From positions 31,449-95,448 of the forward strand of contig NZ_LZZT01000041.1 of the NCBI RefSeq assembly GCF_014170305.1: a DNA stretch of 64,000 bases, in the 5' to 3' direction. The position numbers and the translations under genes are program-made. This DNA is from Achromobacter sp. UMC71. GTDB taxonomy: Bacteria > Pseudomonadota > Gammaproteobacteria > Burkholderiales > Burkholderiaceae_B. The notes beneath the pieces were generated by a model, which was given only the letters and a program-made list of their open reading frames with translations, did not search any database and had not been told where the DNA came from. This document shows, piece after piece, positions 28,214-37,989 of the stretch. Numbering within the stretch: the first letter of the stretch is position 1; each line of letters begins with the position of its first letter.

Positions 28214-28233
28214 GTTATGAGGATTTCCATAAC
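28214..28233. promoter_or_regulatory. Palindrome in the DapA-like/molybdoenzyme divergent spacer
   Basis: GTTATG (28214-28219) is inverted as CATAAC (28228-28233) with an 8-base centre, inside an AT-rich stretch between divergent genes. This is the form of an operator for a dimeric regulator. No regulator gene is adjacent, so the protein binding it is unknown. Confidence 0.5.
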
Positions 28234-28260
28234 AATACGTTTTTGACCGCGCCACACCCC

Positions 28261-30609
28261 ATGCCCGCAGCGACTTCCCGTTATCCGTCCCTATCTCATT
28301 GGGGCGCCTACACCGCCCTCGTTCGCGACGGCCGTGTGGTGGGCTGCGAGCCGTTCGCCCACGACCAGGCCCCGTCCCCGCTTATCCATGCCATGCCCGA
28401 TATGGTGCATTCGCCGCTGCGCATCGCGCGGCCCAGCGTGCGCGCCAGCTGGCTCAAGCATCGCGGCGCGCCCGAACTGCGCGGCATCGACGGCTATGTG
28501 GAGGTCGATTGGGATACGGCCCTGGCGCTGGTGCACGGCGAATTGCAGCGGGTGCGTGCGCAGCATGGCCCCACCGCGATCTTCGGCGGCTCGTATGGCT
28601 GGTCGTCCGCCGGGCGCCTGCACCATGCCCGCACGCTGACGCACCGCTTCCTGTATGCCGGCGGGGGCTGTGTCGACCAGTCGGGTAACTACAGCTGGGG
28701 CGCGGCGCAGTTCCTGCTGCCGCACATCATCGGCACCTATGCGCCCGTAACCGGCCGCATCACCGACTGGAACAGCGTCGTCAACCACACCCAGCTGCTG
28801 ATCGCGTTCGGCGGCATCCCCTTGCGCAACACCCAGATTGCCTCGGGTGGCGCCGGCGACCACAGCGCACCCGGCTGGCTGGCGCGGGCGCGCCAGGCCG
28901 GCATGCGCAGCGTGGTCGTCAGCCCCACCCGCGCCGACGCGCCGGACGCGCTGGCGGCCGAATGGATTCCCATCCGCCCCAACACCGACGCCGCGATGAT
29001 GCTGGGCATGGCCCATACGCTGCTGACCGAAGACCGCCACGACAGCGCGTTCGTGGCGCGCTACTGCAACGGCTTCGAACAATACGCGGACTATGTGCTG
29101 GGGCGCGGCGATGGCCTGCCAAAATCGGCGGAGTGGGCCGAAGCCATCTGCGGCGTGCCGGCAGCCACCATCCGCGAACTGGCCCGGGCCGCGGCCGGCT
29201 GCCGCACGCTGCTGTCGTGTTCGTGGTCGCTGCAACGCGGCCATCGCGGCGAGCAGCCTTACTGGGGCAGCGTGGCGCTGGCCTCGCTGCTGGGCCAGAT
29301 CGGCCTGCCGGGCGGCGGCTTCGCGTTTGGCCACGGGTCCATGAACGGCGCCGGCAATCCGCGCCCCGACCTGCCCGCCCCCGAAATGCGCGCCGGCCGC
29401 AACCCGGCGGCCACGTCGATTCCGGTGGCGCGGCTGACCGACATGCTGCTGCAGCCAGGCCAGACCTACGAATTCAACGGCAAGACCGGCGCCTATCCCG
29501 ACATCCGCCTGGTCTACTGGGCAGGCGGCAATCCGTTCCATCACCACCAGGACCTGAACCGCCTGGCGCAGGCCTGGACGCGGCCCGAGACCATCATCGT
29601 GCACGAGCCGTGGTGGACGCCCACCGCGCGCCGCGCCGACATCGTCCTGCCCGCGACCACCACGTTGGAACGCAACGACATCGGCGGCTCGTCGCGCGAC
29701 CGCTATATCCTGGCGATGCACCAGGCCGTGGCGCCGGTGGGGCACAGCCGCAACGACTTCGACATCTATCGCGAACTCGCCGCGCGCGGCGGCTTCGAGC
29801 AGGCCTACACCGAAGGCCGCGACGAAATGGCCTGGATCCGCCACATCTACGAACAGATGCGGCCGGCCTGGGAAGCCGCGCAACTGACGCTGCCCGCGTT
29901 CGATGAATTCTGGGACCGCGGCCACATCGCGCTGCCCCCGCCGACGCGCGATTTCGTGCTGTTCGAGCAGTTCCGCCAGGACCCCGCGGCGCATCCGCTC
30001 AAGACCCGCTCGGGCCGCCTGGAACTGCACAGCACGGCCATCGCCGAATTCGGCTACGACGATTGTCCGCCGCATCCGGCCTGGTTGCCGCCGGTCGAAT
30101 GGCTGGGCGCCGCTCGCGCCGCGCGCTGGCCGCTGCACCTGGTGACTTGCCAGCCCGCGGACCGGCTGCACTCGCAGCTGGACCCCGCGCCCGCCACCCG
30201 CCAGAACAAGGTCGCCGGCCGCGAAGCCGTGCTGCTGCATCCGATTGACGCCGCCGAACGCGGCATCGCGCAAGGCGACGTGGTGCGCATCTTCAATGAC
30301 CGCGGCGCCTGCCTGGGCGGCGCGCAACTCAGCGCCGACCTGCTGCGCGGCGTGGTGGTGATGCCTACCGGCGCGTGGTTCGATCCGCAAGGCGCGGCGC
30401 TGGAGCGCCACGGCAATCCCAATGTGCTGACGGTGGATGTCGGCACCTCGCGCCTGGCGCAAGGACCCAGCGCGCTGTCGGCGCTGGTGCAGGTGGAACG
30501 CTGGCAAGGCGCCGCCCCCGCGGTGCAGGCGTTCGAGCCGCCGGCGCTGGAAACGCTGCCCAAGCAGGAAACGCTGCCAAGCGGCGGCGCGGTTGCGCAG
30601 CACCCGTAG
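28261..30609 (+). CDS. BisC/DMSO-reductase-family molybdopterin S/N-oxide reductase
   Basis: This enzyme of about 782 residues binds bis-molybdopterin guanine dinucleotide. It lacks the N-terminal 4Fe-4S cysteines and has the DMSO-reductase-type active site YSWGAAQ, with Ser145 as the likely Mo ligand. No Tat signal is visible, so it is predicted to be cytoplasmic like BisC, which reduces biotin sulfoxide and methionine sulfoxide. I start at 28261 because the preceding 57 codons are AT-rich and contain the palindrome at 28214; in-frame ATGs at 28204 and an earlier start at 28111 are alternatives without a good ribosome site. It is divergent from the DapA-like gene. Confidence 0.88.
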   Translation: MPAATSRYPSLSHWGAYTALVRDGRVVGCEPFAHDQAPSPLIHAMPDMVHSPLRIARPSVRASWLKHRGAPELRGIDGYVEVDWDTALALVHGELQRVRAQHGPTAIFGGSYGWSSAGRLHHARTLTHRFLYAGGGCVDQSGNYSWGAAQFLLPHIIGTYAPVTGRITDWNSVVNHTQLLIAFGGIPLRNTQIASGGAGDHSAPGWLARARQAGMRSVVVSPTRADAPDALAAEWIPIRPNTDAAMMLGMAHTLLTEDRHDSAFVARYCNGFEQYADYVLGRGDGLPKSAEWAEAICGVPAATIRELARAAAGCRTLLSCSWSLQRGHRGEQPYWGSVALASLLGQIGLPGGGFAFGHGSMNGAGNPRPDLPAPEMRAGRNPAATSIPVARLTDMLLQPGQTYEFNGKTGAYPDIRLVYWAGGNPFHHHQDLNRLAQAWTRPETIIVHEPWWTPTARRADIVLPATTTLERNDIGGSSRDRYILAMHQAVAPVGHSRNDFDIYRELAARGGFEQAYTEGRDEMAWIRHIYEQMRPAWEAAQLTLPAFDEFWDRGHIALPPPTRDFVLFEQFRQDPAAHPLKTRSGRLELHSTAIAEFGYDDCPPHPAWLPPVEWLGAARAARWPLHLVTCQPADRLHSQLDPAPATRQNKVAGREAVLLHPIDAAERGIAQGDVVRIFNDRGACLGGAQLSADLLRGVVVMPTGAWFDPQGAALERHGNPNVLTVDVGTSRLAQGPSALSALVQVERWQGAAPAVQAFEPPALETLPKQETLPSGGAVAQHP

Positions 30610-30671
30610 CCGTCACGGCGGCGTCGGACGGCTTGGCGCATCCCAGGCCCGTCTGCCGTGGCTGACGAGGT

Positions 30672-31121
30672 TCATGCTTGCGCGCCGCCGCGATGGCGCA
30701 GATGGATCAGCGGATAGGGCCGGCCCTGGCTGTCGCGCTCGGATCGGCCGGTGCGTTCGAACCCCAACCGTTCATAGAAGCCCACGGCTTGGCCGTTCTG
30801 TTCGTTCACGTCCGTGGCCAGGCGGGGATGGCGCCGTAATGCGTCGGCCACCAGCAGACGGCCGACGCCCGCGCCGCGATGGTCCGGGTCCACGAACAGG
30901 GCTTGCATGCAGTCGCCGTCCAGCAGCATGAACGCGACGGGGCGATCGGCCTCGTCCACCGCCAGCTCCAGCGTGGCGGCGGGCAGGAAGCCTGCGACTT
31001 CGGCATCGATGGCGAGGCGGTCTTCGGCGGTCAGGAAATGATGCGTGGCATCGACGGCCCGGCGCCAGATGTCGACGACACGCGCGCCGTCGGCGGGCGT
31101 GGATTTTCTAAGCGTGAACAT
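30672..31121 (-). CDS. yjaB: GNAT acetyltransferase, YjaB-like
   Basis: This 149-residue N-acetyltransferase resembles E. coli YjaB throughout ([17 protein letters not shown], then [18 protein letters not shown] as acetyl-CoA site, then [25 protein letters not shown]). The acceptor is unknown. Its start overlaps the end of the dehydrogenase gene (stop at 31108) by 14 bp, so it is the last gene of the three-gene operon that begins with the ArsR-rhodanese gene. Confidence 0.88.
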   Translation of the reverse strand: MFTLRKSTPADGARVVDIWRRAVDATHHFLTAEDRLAIDAEVAGFLPAATLELAVDEADRPVAFMLLDGDCMQALFVDPDHRGAGVGRLLVADALRRHPRLATDVNEQNGQAVGFYERLGFERTGRSERDSQGRPYPLIHLRHRGGAQA

Positions 31122-31992
31122 GATTCAAAGTACGTTGTTCGATGGCCCGGATCACCGCCACCATGTCGGACGGGCCCAGCCCCAGCGCCTCGGTTTCGCC
31201 ATAAAGCGCATGGCTGGCGTCCAGCAGCGGCGAGGCGAGGCCCGCGCTGCGCGCGGCCTCGGCGACCAGGCGGCTGTTCTTGAGCACGTCGGTGATGGCG
31301 GCCTGCACCGAAAAATCCTGCGTGACCAGCTTGCCCAGCTTCACGCGGGACACATCGCTGGCCATCGGCCCGGCGTTCAGCACGTCGGCGAACAGGGCCA
31401 GGTCGATGCCCTGACGCTCGGCGAAATGCACGGATTCGGTCAGGCCCGTGACCATGGTAATCAGGAACAGGTTCACGGCCAGCTTCATCGCCAGCGCCGA
31501 CGGTACCGCGCCGCACACGAAGCTGTCGCGGCACAACGGCTGCACCAGCGTGCGAATCGCAGCCACATCGTCGGGTTCGCCTGCCAACATCACCACCAGT
31601 TGGCCCGCTTCGGCCGGCTTGCGCGAACCCGACACGGGCGCTTCGACATAGCGGCCGCCGGCCGCCTGGATGTCCGCGCCCAACTGGCGAGAAAAGTCCG
31701 TCGAGGTCGTGCCCATATTGACGATCACATGGCCATTGACGCGCGCGGCAAAGTCCTTCGTGCCGCGGCCCAGCGTGGCGTCGATGGCCGCGTCGTTGGC
31801 CAGCATCAACACGACCGTGCGGCATTGCGCGTAGACCGCGTCCACGCTGTCCGCGACGCGCGCCCCGGCAGCGCGCAGCGCATCGAAACTGCCGCCCGAA
31901 CGGCTCCAGACCACCAGCGGCGTGCCGGCGCGGGCCAGGTTCAGGGCCATGGGCGTGCCCATGACGCCCAAGCCGATGAATCCGATATCCAT
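31108..31992 (-). CDS. NAD(P)-dependent 3-hydroxyisobutyrate-type dehydrogenase
   Basis: This 294-residue beta-hydroxyacid dehydrogenase has an N-terminal dinucleotide motif ([13 protein letters not shown]), the substrate loop ([15 protein letters not shown]) and the catalytic Lys170 with Asn174 (KLAVNLFL). Such enzymes oxidise 3-hydroxyisobutyrate, tartronate semialdehyde or glyoxylate-related substrates; a glyoxylate/succinic semialdehyde reductase is also possible. The ATG at 31992 follows AGGAG. It lies 32 bp after the ArsR-rhodanese gene. Confidence 0.9.
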   Translation of the reverse strand: MDIGFIGLGVMGTPMALNLARAGTPLVVWSRSGGSFDALRAAGARVADSVDAVYAQCRTVVLMLANDAAIDATLGRGTKDFAARVNGHVIVNMGTTSTDFSRQLGADIQAAGGRYVEAPVSGSRKPAEAGQLVVMLAGEPDDVAAIRTLVQPLCRDSFVCGAVPSALAMKLAVNLFLITMVTGLTESVHFAERQGIDLALFADVLNAGPMASDVSRVKLGKLVTQDFSVQAAITDVLKNSRLVAEAARSAGLASPLLDASHALYGETEALGLGPSDMVAVIRAIEQRTLNHVHA

Positions 31993-32024
31993 ATGTGTCT
32001 CCTGCCTGTCCTTGTGTAGGGAAT

Positions 32025-32720
32025 CTAGTGGGGCGCGGATTCGATCCGCAGGCCGGCCGCCTTCCAGGCCGGAAAACCGTCGCCCAGGCGCTGCGCCTCG
32101 AACCCGCGGGCGCGCAGCAATGCCACCGCGCGCATCGACAGCACGCAATAGCGGCCGCCGCAATAGGCCACGATGGCCTGGTCGCGCGGCAACTGCGCCA
32201 GATGCGCCTCCAGCGCCTCGGTGGGGAGATTCACCGCCCCCGGAATGTGGCCGGCGGCGTAATCATCGGGCGAGCGCACATCCAGCAGCAATGCGCCGTC
32301 GTCCAGCTTGGCGACCAGCGCTTCGATGGATACGGCTTCCAGTTGCTCGGGGCGGTTCACGCTGTCGGCCGCCACGCGTTGCATCTCCTGGCGCTGGTGC
32401 ACCAGGTAGTCCTGCAGCGCCGACAGCACTTCGGACACGGGCCCCGAACCACCGCGGTACAGCACATGCTTGCCATCGCGGCGCGACTGGATGAAACCCG
32501 TGCGCTTGAGCTGCTGCAGATGCTGCGAGGCATTGGTGACCGACAGGCCGGACAGCAGCGCCAGCTGCTCGACCGTGCTTTCACGCTGCAACACGGCCTG
32601 CAACAGGGCCAGGCGATGAGGATGCCCCAGCGTTTTGGCGGCATCGGCCAAGTCATCGAGCGAATCCGCGGATTCGGTCGTGGGCACGGACATAGACGGG
32701 GACGGCGGCAGGGTCTTCAT
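32025..32720 (-). CDS. ArsR-rhodanese fusion regulator
   Basis: This 231-residue fusion has an ArsR winged HTH (about residues 24-100; [18 protein letters not shown]) and a C-terminal rhodanese domain (about 120-225) with the active-site loop [10 protein letters not shown] containing the expected cysteine. Such fusions are thought to sense sulfur species or thiols, though this is not established for all members. It is divergent from the MFS gene at 32794, and two palindromes lie between them. It probably represses that pump and its own operon. Confidence 0.92.
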   Translation of the reverse strand: MKTLPPSPSMSVPTTESADSLDDLADAAKTLGHPHRLALLQAVLQRESTVEQLALLSGLSVTNASQHLQQLKRTGFIQSRRDGKHVLYRGGSGPVSEVLSALQDYLVHQRQEMQRVAADSVNRPEQLEAVSIEALVAKLDDGALLLDVRSPDDYAAGHIPGAVNLPTEALEAHLAQLPRDQAIVAYCGGRYCVLSMRAVALLRARGFEAQRLGDGFPAWKAAGLRIESAPH

Positions 32721-32726
32721 TGACGG

Positions 32727-32772
32727 AAAGATATCATCTTTCTATCATTCCATCATTTGTTGGATTGATAGA
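32727..32772. promoter_or_regulatory. Two operator palindromes between ArsR-rhodanese and MFS genes
   Basis: AAAGAT-ATC-ATCTTT (32727-32741) is a perfect palindrome with 3-base centre. TCTATCA (32741-32747) is inverted as TGATAGA (32766-32772). The region is AT-rich and contains the divergent starts, as expected for ArsR-type control of both sides. Confidence 0.6.
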
Positions 32773-32793
32773 TAAAAAGGGAGACACAAGACC

Positions 32794-34221
32794 ATGTCAT
32801 CGAGCACCAGCCTGCCTTCGGCGGAACCGGCGCATGCGTCCTGGGGCGACCTCGTGCGCGGCCGCAACGGCCTGCGCTCGGTGGCCCTTGCGGGCGGCGT
32901 CGCACTGCACGCCATCAATATCTATGTCGTCACCACCATCCTGCCGACCATCATCCAGGAGATAGGCGGCCTGACCTACTACGCCTGGAACACCACCCTG
33001 TTCGTGGCCGCCTCCATCGTGGGCTCGGCCCTGTCGGCCAAGCTGGTCGAGCGGCTGGGGCCGCGCCTGGCCTACCTGGCGGCGCTGGCCGTGTTCTCGA
33101 TCGGCGCCGCGGGCTGCGCGCTGGCGCCGTCGATGCCCGTGCTGCTGCTGGGGCGCACCGTGCAGGGCCTGGGCGGCGGCGTGCTGTTCGCGCTGAGCTA
33201 CGCGTTGATCCGCGTCGTGTTCGAGGCGCGGCTCTGGCCGCGCGCCATGGCGCTGGTGTCCGGCATGTGGGGCGTGGCCACGCTGGGCGGCCCGGCCATC
33301 GGCGGCATCTTCGCGCAAAGCGGCCATTGGCGGCCGGCGTTCTGGGTGCTGGTGCCGGTGGCGCTGCTGCTGGGCCTGATCGTGGCCAGCCAGTTCCGCG
33401 GCAAGGCCGACGCCGGCGCGCCGCCCAGCCAGGTGCCGTGGCTGACCATCACGCTGTTGGTGCTGTCGGTGCTGGCGATCTCGGCGGCGGGCCTGTCGCA
33501 TCACCTGGCCTGGAACGCCGCGGGCATCGCGGCCGGCGTCGCCATCGCCGCCGTCATCGTGCGCATCGACAAGCGCACCCGCGCCAAGCTGCTGCCTACC
33601 GGCGCCTATACGCTGGGCACGCAGCTGGGCGTGCTGTATGCGGTGATGAGCCTGCTGGTCGCCGCCCTGACCACCGAAATCTTCGTGCCCTATTTCCTGC
33701 AGGTCGTGCACCAGCTGACGCCGCTGGCCGCGGGCTACATGACCGCCATGATGGCCGGCGGCTGGACGCTGGCCTCCGTCTACAGCGCGGGCCGCAGCCA
33801 GGCGCAGGCATATCGCCTGATCCGGATCAGCCCCGTGGTCGTGCTGGCGGCCTTGGCCGTGCTGGCCGTCACCATGCCGTTGACCGGATGGCAGCCCGCC
33901 TGGCTGGGCGATGCCATCTATTGCATCGCCCTGACGGCGGTGGGCTTCGGCATCGGTCTGGCGTGGCCGCACCTGCTGACGCGCGTGTTCTCGGCCGCAG
34001 CGCCCGGCGAAGAGAACCTGGCGTCGTCGTCGATCACGACCGTGCAGCTGTACGCGACCGCGCTGACCGCGGCGCTGGCCGGCGTGGTTGCCAACGCGGG
34101 CGGGCTGACCGAGCCCGGCGGCATCGACGGCGCCAAGACCGCGGCGCTGGCCTTGTTCGGCGTGTTCGCGGTGGCGCCAGCGGCCGCCGCCGTGCTGTCG
34201 GGCCGCCTGGCACGTCATTGA
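32794..34221 (+). CDS. MFS efflux transporter (DHA2-like)
   Basis: This 475-residue major facilitator has about 14 hydrophobic segments, a motif-A-like loop (AKLVERLGPRLAYL), and motif C-like GVATLGGPAIGG in the first half, which marks drug/H+ antiporters. The N-terminal lead (MSSSTSLPSAEPAHASWGD) is cytoplasmic. The gene is divergent from the ArsR-rhodanese gene and is probably repressed by it. A thiol- or sulfide-related substrate could be inferred but is not shown. Confidence 0.87.
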   Translation: MSSSTSLPSAEPAHASWGDLVRGRNGLRSVALAGGVALHAINIYVVTTILPTIIQEIGGLTYYAWNTTLFVAASIVGSALSAKLVERLGPRLAYLAALAVFSIGAAGCALAPSMPVLLLGRTVQGLGGGVLFALSYALIRVVFEARLWPRAMALVSGMWGVATLGGPAIGGIFAQSGHWRPAFWVLVPVALLLGLIVASQFRGKADAGAPPSQVPWLTITLLVLSVLAISAAGLSHHLAWNAAGIAAGVAIAAVIVRIDKRTRAKLLPTGAYTLGTQLGVLYAVMSLLVAALTTEIFVPYFLQVVHQLTPLAAGYMTAMMAGGWTLASVYSAGRSQAQAYRLIRISPVVVLAALAVLAVTMPLTGWQPAWLGDAIYCIALTAVGFGIGLAWPHLLTRVFSAAAPGEENLASSSITTVQLYATALTAALAGVVANAGGLTEPGGIDGAKTAALALFGVFAVAPAAAAVLSGRLARH

Positions 34222-34242
34222 GAACGAGGTCGGACGCCGCCG

Positions 34243-35214
34243 TCAGGCCAGCACGGCCGGATTGACGACGTGTATCGGCTTGCCGGCCGCGTACGACACG
34301 ATCTGGTCAAACACGTCCGAGAACTGGGTTTCGTATTCGTCTTCGGTGACATAGCCAATGTGCGGCGTGCAGATCGCGTTGGACAGTTGCAACAACGGAT
34401 GCCGCGGGTCGCGCACCGGTTCTTCCTCGAACACATCCACCGCCGCCGCGCCCGGACGGCCGGCGCGTAGCGCCTCTACCAGCGCGCCGGGTTCGATCAG
34501 GCCGGCGCGGCTGGTGTTGACCAGCAAGGCCGACGGCTTCATGCGCGCCAGGTCTTGCGCGGTGACGATGCCGCAGGTGTCCTTGACCAGGCGCATATGC
34601 AGCGACAGCACATCGCAGGTCTCGAAAAAGGTCTGCTTGTCGGGCGCCACATCCCAGCCGTCTTCGCGGGCGCGCTGGCGCGAGGCCTCGCGCGCCCACA
34701 CCAGCACCTTCATGCCGAAGGCCGCGCCGTAGCGCGCCACTTCGGCGCCGATGCGGCCATAGCCATAAATGCCCAGCGTGCGCCCCCGCAGGGTGCGGCC
34801 CATGCCGGTCTGCCAGATGCCTTCCTTCAGGGCCTGCACCTGTTCGGGAATCCGGCGCATGCCGGCCAGCACCAGGCCCCAGGTCATTTCGGCGGCGGCG
34901 TACGACGGGGTGCCGGCGTGCTGGTTGGACGACACGATGACGCCGTGCCCGGTGCAGGCGTCGATGTCGATATGCGGATAGACGCTGCGCTGGCTGATCA
35001 GCCGCAGCTTGGGAAGGCGCGCGATCAGCGGCGCGCGGATCTGGGTGCGTTCGCGGATCAGCACCAGCACCTCGGTGTCGCGCAGGCGCTCGGCCAGCGC
35101 ATCCACGTCCTGCACGTGGTCGTTCCACACCGTCACGGCGTGGCCTTGCAGTTTGCTGAAACAGGGCAAGCCCCGCAGCGTATCGAAATAGTCGTCCAGA
35201 ATGGTGATGTTCAT
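34243..35214 (-). CDS. D-2-hydroxyacid dehydrogenase
   Basis: This 323-residue NAD(P)-dependent enzyme has the dinucleotide motif GYGRIG (151-156), the catalytic Arg236 (NTSRAGLIE), an acidic residue in DVFEEEP and the catalytic His285 (TPHIGY). It resembles phosphoglycerate-dehydrogenase-like proteins of the D-isomer-specific family. The exact substrate is unknown. It is divergent from a LysR regulator (35305), which probably controls it. Confidence 0.9.
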   Translation of the reverse strand: MNITILDDYFDTLRGLPCFSKLQGHAVTVWNDHVQDVDALAERLRDTEVLVLIRERTQIRAPLIARLPKLRLISQRSVYPHIDIDACTGHGVIVSSNQHAGTPSYAAAEMTWGLVLAGMRRIPEQVQALKEGIWQTGMGRTLRGRTLGIYGYGRIGAEVARYGAAFGMKVLVWAREASRQRAREDGWDVAPDKQTFFETCDVLSLHMRLVKDTCGIVTAQDLARMKPSALLVNTSRAGLIEPGALVEALRAGRPGAAAVDVFEEEPVRDPRHPLLQLSNAICTPHIGYVTEDEYETQFSDVFDQIVSYAAGKPIHVVNPAVLA

Positions 35215-35304
35215 GATCTACCAGCCTCCTCGGGAACGCGCATTGTGAGCGCTCGTTCACCGGCCGTAAAATGAGATTAATTAGTCCACTGATGCATTTT
35301 TCTC

Positions 35305-36201
35305 ATGAAAATAGACGTGCTCGGCGTGCAGGCCTTCGTGGCGATCGCGGACCACAAGAGCTTTCGCCGCGCCGCCAGCGAACTCAGCATCACCCAGACC
35401 GCATTGAGCCGGCGGCTGCAGAACCTGGAATCCTTCCTGGGCGTGCGGCTGGTGGAACGCACCACCCGCTCCGTGGCGCTGACGCCGCCCGGTGACAGCT
35501 TCCTGCCCCAAGCGCGGCGCCTGCTGGCCGACCTGGCCGCGGCGTTGACCGACATCCGCGAAACCGGCAAGGCCCGGCGCGGCGACGTCACCCTGGCCTG
35601 TGTGCCGACCATCGGCGTGCACTACCTGCCGCAGATCCTGCAGCGCTACAGCGCCGAACACCCGCAGAACCGTGTGAAGGTGCTGGACCACTCGTCCGGC
35701 GCGGTGGCGCAGGCGGTGCTGACTCGCGAAGCGGAGTTCGGCATCAACATCGCCGAGTCACATCCGCCCACGCTGCAGAGCATTCCCCTGCTGCAAGACG
35801 ATTTCGTGCTGATTCTCCGCGACGACCATCCGCTGGCCCGCCGCCGCACCCTGCCTTGGAAAAAACTGGAGGGCCACCGGCTGATCTTTCCCGGCGCCAG
35901 CAGCAATAACCGGCCGCTGCTGGATCATGCGCTGGCGGATCACGCGCTGCAACTGTCGGCCTTCTATGAAGTGCAGCGCAGTTCCACCGCCGTCGGCCTG
36001 GTCGCGGCCGGCGCCGGCATCGCCGTGGTGCCGCGGCTGGCCTGGCAGGCCGGCTCGTATCCAGCGCTGCGGGTGGTGTCGCTGCACACGCCGGTCGTGG
36101 GCCGCACCTTTTCGCTGCTCAGCCGCAAAGGCGCGCATCTGTCGCCCGCCGCGCAAGCCCTGTACGACCTGATCCTGCGGCACGCCGAGCCGTCCGCCTG
36201 A
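35305..36201 (+). CDS. LysR-family regulator
   Basis: This 298-residue LysR regulator has an N-terminal HTH (SFRRAASELSITQTALSRRLQNLE) and an effector-binding domain (about residues 90-290). The ATG at 35305 gives the usual short lead. It is divergent from the hydroxyacid dehydrogenase gene (90-bp spacer with GAACG/CGTTC-type repeats near 35234-35258), so it likely regulates that gene. Confidence 0.9.
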   Translation: MKIDVLGVQAFVAIADHKSFRRAASELSITQTALSRRLQNLESFLGVRLVERTTRSVALTPPGDSFLPQARRLLADLAAALTDIRETGKARRGDVTLACVPTIGVHYLPQILQRYSAEHPQNRVKVLDHSSGAVAQAVLTREAEFGINIAESHPPTLQSIPLLQDDFVLILRDDHPLARRRTLPWKKLEGHRLIFPGASSNNRPLLDHALADHALQLSAFYEVQRSSTAVGLVAAGAGIAVVPRLAWQAGSYPALRVVSLHTPVVGRTFSLLSRKGAHLSPAAQALYDLILRHAEPSA

Positions 36202-36313
36202 GGGGCCCGAGGCGGTCGGCGCAACATTCGAAGCGTTTTACACAATTGGTGACGCCTTGCGCGGCGAATCGAGCAACAATGCGCCCGCGCCCCTCCGCCA
36301 CAAAGGAATCACC

Positions 36314-37105
36314 ATGAATAAAGCATTTGCGTTGCTCATTGCCGGTCTCTTGCCCATGGCGGCCGCGGCCGCCAAGCCCGATGTCGAGCCGCTCAAGCTC
36401 GATCCGACGAACAAGCTGTACTGCAACGCCCAGACCGACTGGTGCGTCGGCATCAAGACCGACGGCTCGTTCCAGGACAACGGCCCCTTCGCCACCAGCC
36501 GCACCCTGCGCACGGAATGGCCCTTCTGGGACCTGCCCGATATCCCGAATTTCTCGCACTTCACGGTGTGGCCGCACCTGATCCGCCTGGACGAAGAGCG
36601 CGCGCTGGTGGGCGTCATCGGCCCCGCCGAACCGGACTACAAGGAAGAAATCCAGTTCTCCGGCGGCAGCTTCTCGCGCCAGAACCTGTACCTGTTCATG
36701 GTCAACCTGGGCGACAAGGTGTCCGGCCTGGTGCACGTGATGCCCTACACCGCCAACGCCCGCATCCGCGCCTGCTTCAATGAAGCCGACCAGACCCGGC
36801 GCGGCGGCAACTGCATCGACACCTACCGCTACCAGGCGGCCGTGAAGGTGCTGCCCGGCACGCAGAGCTACCCCGACCTGCAGGTCACCACCCATGCCAC
36901 GCGCGCGCCGGCCGGCGCCAGCCGCTATGCGGATTCGAGCAAACTGCCCGCGCCGACCGAGGCGCAGAAGGCGCCCCAGACCGACAAGCAGTGCAGCTAC
37001 ACGGTGACCTACACGTGGCAGGCAGACGGCTCGGTGTACCGGCCCGCCACGCCGTTGCCGGATTGCTCGGAATTTCTGGAAGCCCAGCCCAGGAAGACGC
37101 CCTGA
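36314..37105 (+). CDS. Secreted protein of unknown function
   Basis: This 263-residue protein starts with a signal peptide (MNKAFALLIAGLLPMAAAAA-KPD). The mature part contains CNAQTDWCVGIKTDGSF and two further cysteines, and a Pro/Lys-rich segment near residue 215. A strong AAGGAA ribosome site precedes the ATG at 36314. It is predicted to be periplasmic or extracellular. I do not recognise the family. It stands alone after the LysR gene. Confidence 0.75.
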   Translation: MNKAFALLIAGLLPMAAAAAKPDVEPLKLDPTNKLYCNAQTDWCVGIKTDGSFQDNGPFATSRTLRTEWPFWDLPDIPNFSHFTVWPHLIRLDEERALVGVIGPAEPDYKEEIQFSGGSFSRQNLYLFMVNLGDKVSGLVHVMPYTANARIRACFNEADQTRRGGNCIDTYRYQAAVKVLPGTQSYPDLQVTTHATRAPAGASRYADSSKLPAPTEAQKAPQTDKQCSYTVTYTWQADGSVYRPATPLPDCSEFLEAQPRKTP

Positions 37106-37165
37106 GGGGATTGAAGACCGCGGCAAGCGTGGCCAGGGCCGGGCTTGCCACGACGGGTCTGCGCG

Positions 37166-37927
37166 TCAGTCGGCGTAGCCCGGGTTGCGGCGGTCAAGCC
37201 GGCGCAACAGGCCCGGCCACGCCAGCGCGGCCTTGTGAGCGCGGTCGGCGGGGGATTCCACTGCGGCACGCGCCAGGATCTCGGGCGGAATGAACGTCAA
37301 TTCGCCGCCCGCCTGGGCCCGCACCTGCACCATGCAGGCCGCCTCCAGGCGATGCATCGCCTGGAACGCTTCAGCCATGGTCTGGCCCACCGTCAACAGG
37401 CCATGGTTGCGCAGGATCAGGTAGTTGTTGCTGCCCAGGTCGCGCACCAGCCGCGGCTGCTCTTCGGGGTTGAGCGCCAGGCCTTCGTAGTCGTGATAGC
37501 CGAGCGAACGCAGCGCGATGAACGCGAACTGCGACAGCGGCAGCAAACCGCCCTTCTGCGCCGACACGGCCACGCCATTGATCGAATGCGTGTGCAGCAC
37601 GCACATGGCGTCCTTGCGGGCCGCGTGGATACAGCTGTGGATGGTGAAGCCAGCCGGATTGATGTCGTATTCCGATTCCATCACCTTTCGTCCGTCCAGG
37701 TCGATCTTGACCAGGCTGGACGCGGTGATCTCGTCGAACATCATGCCGTAGGGGTTGATCAGGAAGTGCTCGGTGCCCGGCACCTTGGCCGTGATGTGCG
37801 TGAAGATCAGGTCGTCCCAACCGAACAGCGCCACCAGCCGGTACAGCGCGGCGAGATCCTTGCGGACCTGCCATTCCGTGTCGCTGACCCGCTCGCGCAC
37901 GCTCGCGCCCTTGCCTACCGTATCCAT
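37166..37927 (-). CDS. Class II aldolase/adducin-family protein
   Basis: This 253-residue protein belongs to the class II aldolase/adducin group. Metal-binding histidines His112 and His114 (LHTHS) and His176 (RNHGLL) are present, and the family pattern GWDDLIFTHITAKVPG leads the domain. Family members cleave phospho-ketoses, but many of this subtype (close to adducin-like proteins) have unproven function. The ATG at 37927 follows GGGAGA. It is downstream of the MocR gene on the same strand with a 62-bp gap. Confidence 0.9.
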   Translation of the reverse strand: MDTVGKGASVRERVSDTEWQVRKDLAALYRLVALFGWDDLIFTHITAKVPGTEHFLINPYGMMFDEITASSLVKIDLDGRKVMESEYDINPAGFTIHSCIHAARKDAMCVLHTHSINGVAVSAQKGGLLPLSQFAFIALRSLGYHDYEGLALNPEEQPRLVRDLGSNNYLILRNHGLLTVGQTMAEAFQAMHRLEAACMVQVRAQAGGELTFIPPEILARAAVESPADRAHKAALAWPGLLRRLDRRNPGYAD

Positions 37928-37989
37928 GCTGTCTCCCGTTATGGTGTTCTCCCGCGGCATCCACGCCGCGGGGTGCAAGCACTGTACTA

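Noticed and set aside
28291..30603. 770-residue minus-strand frame opposite the molybdoenzyme
   Set aside because: Antisense shadow. The plus strand has the molybdopterin active-site motifs.
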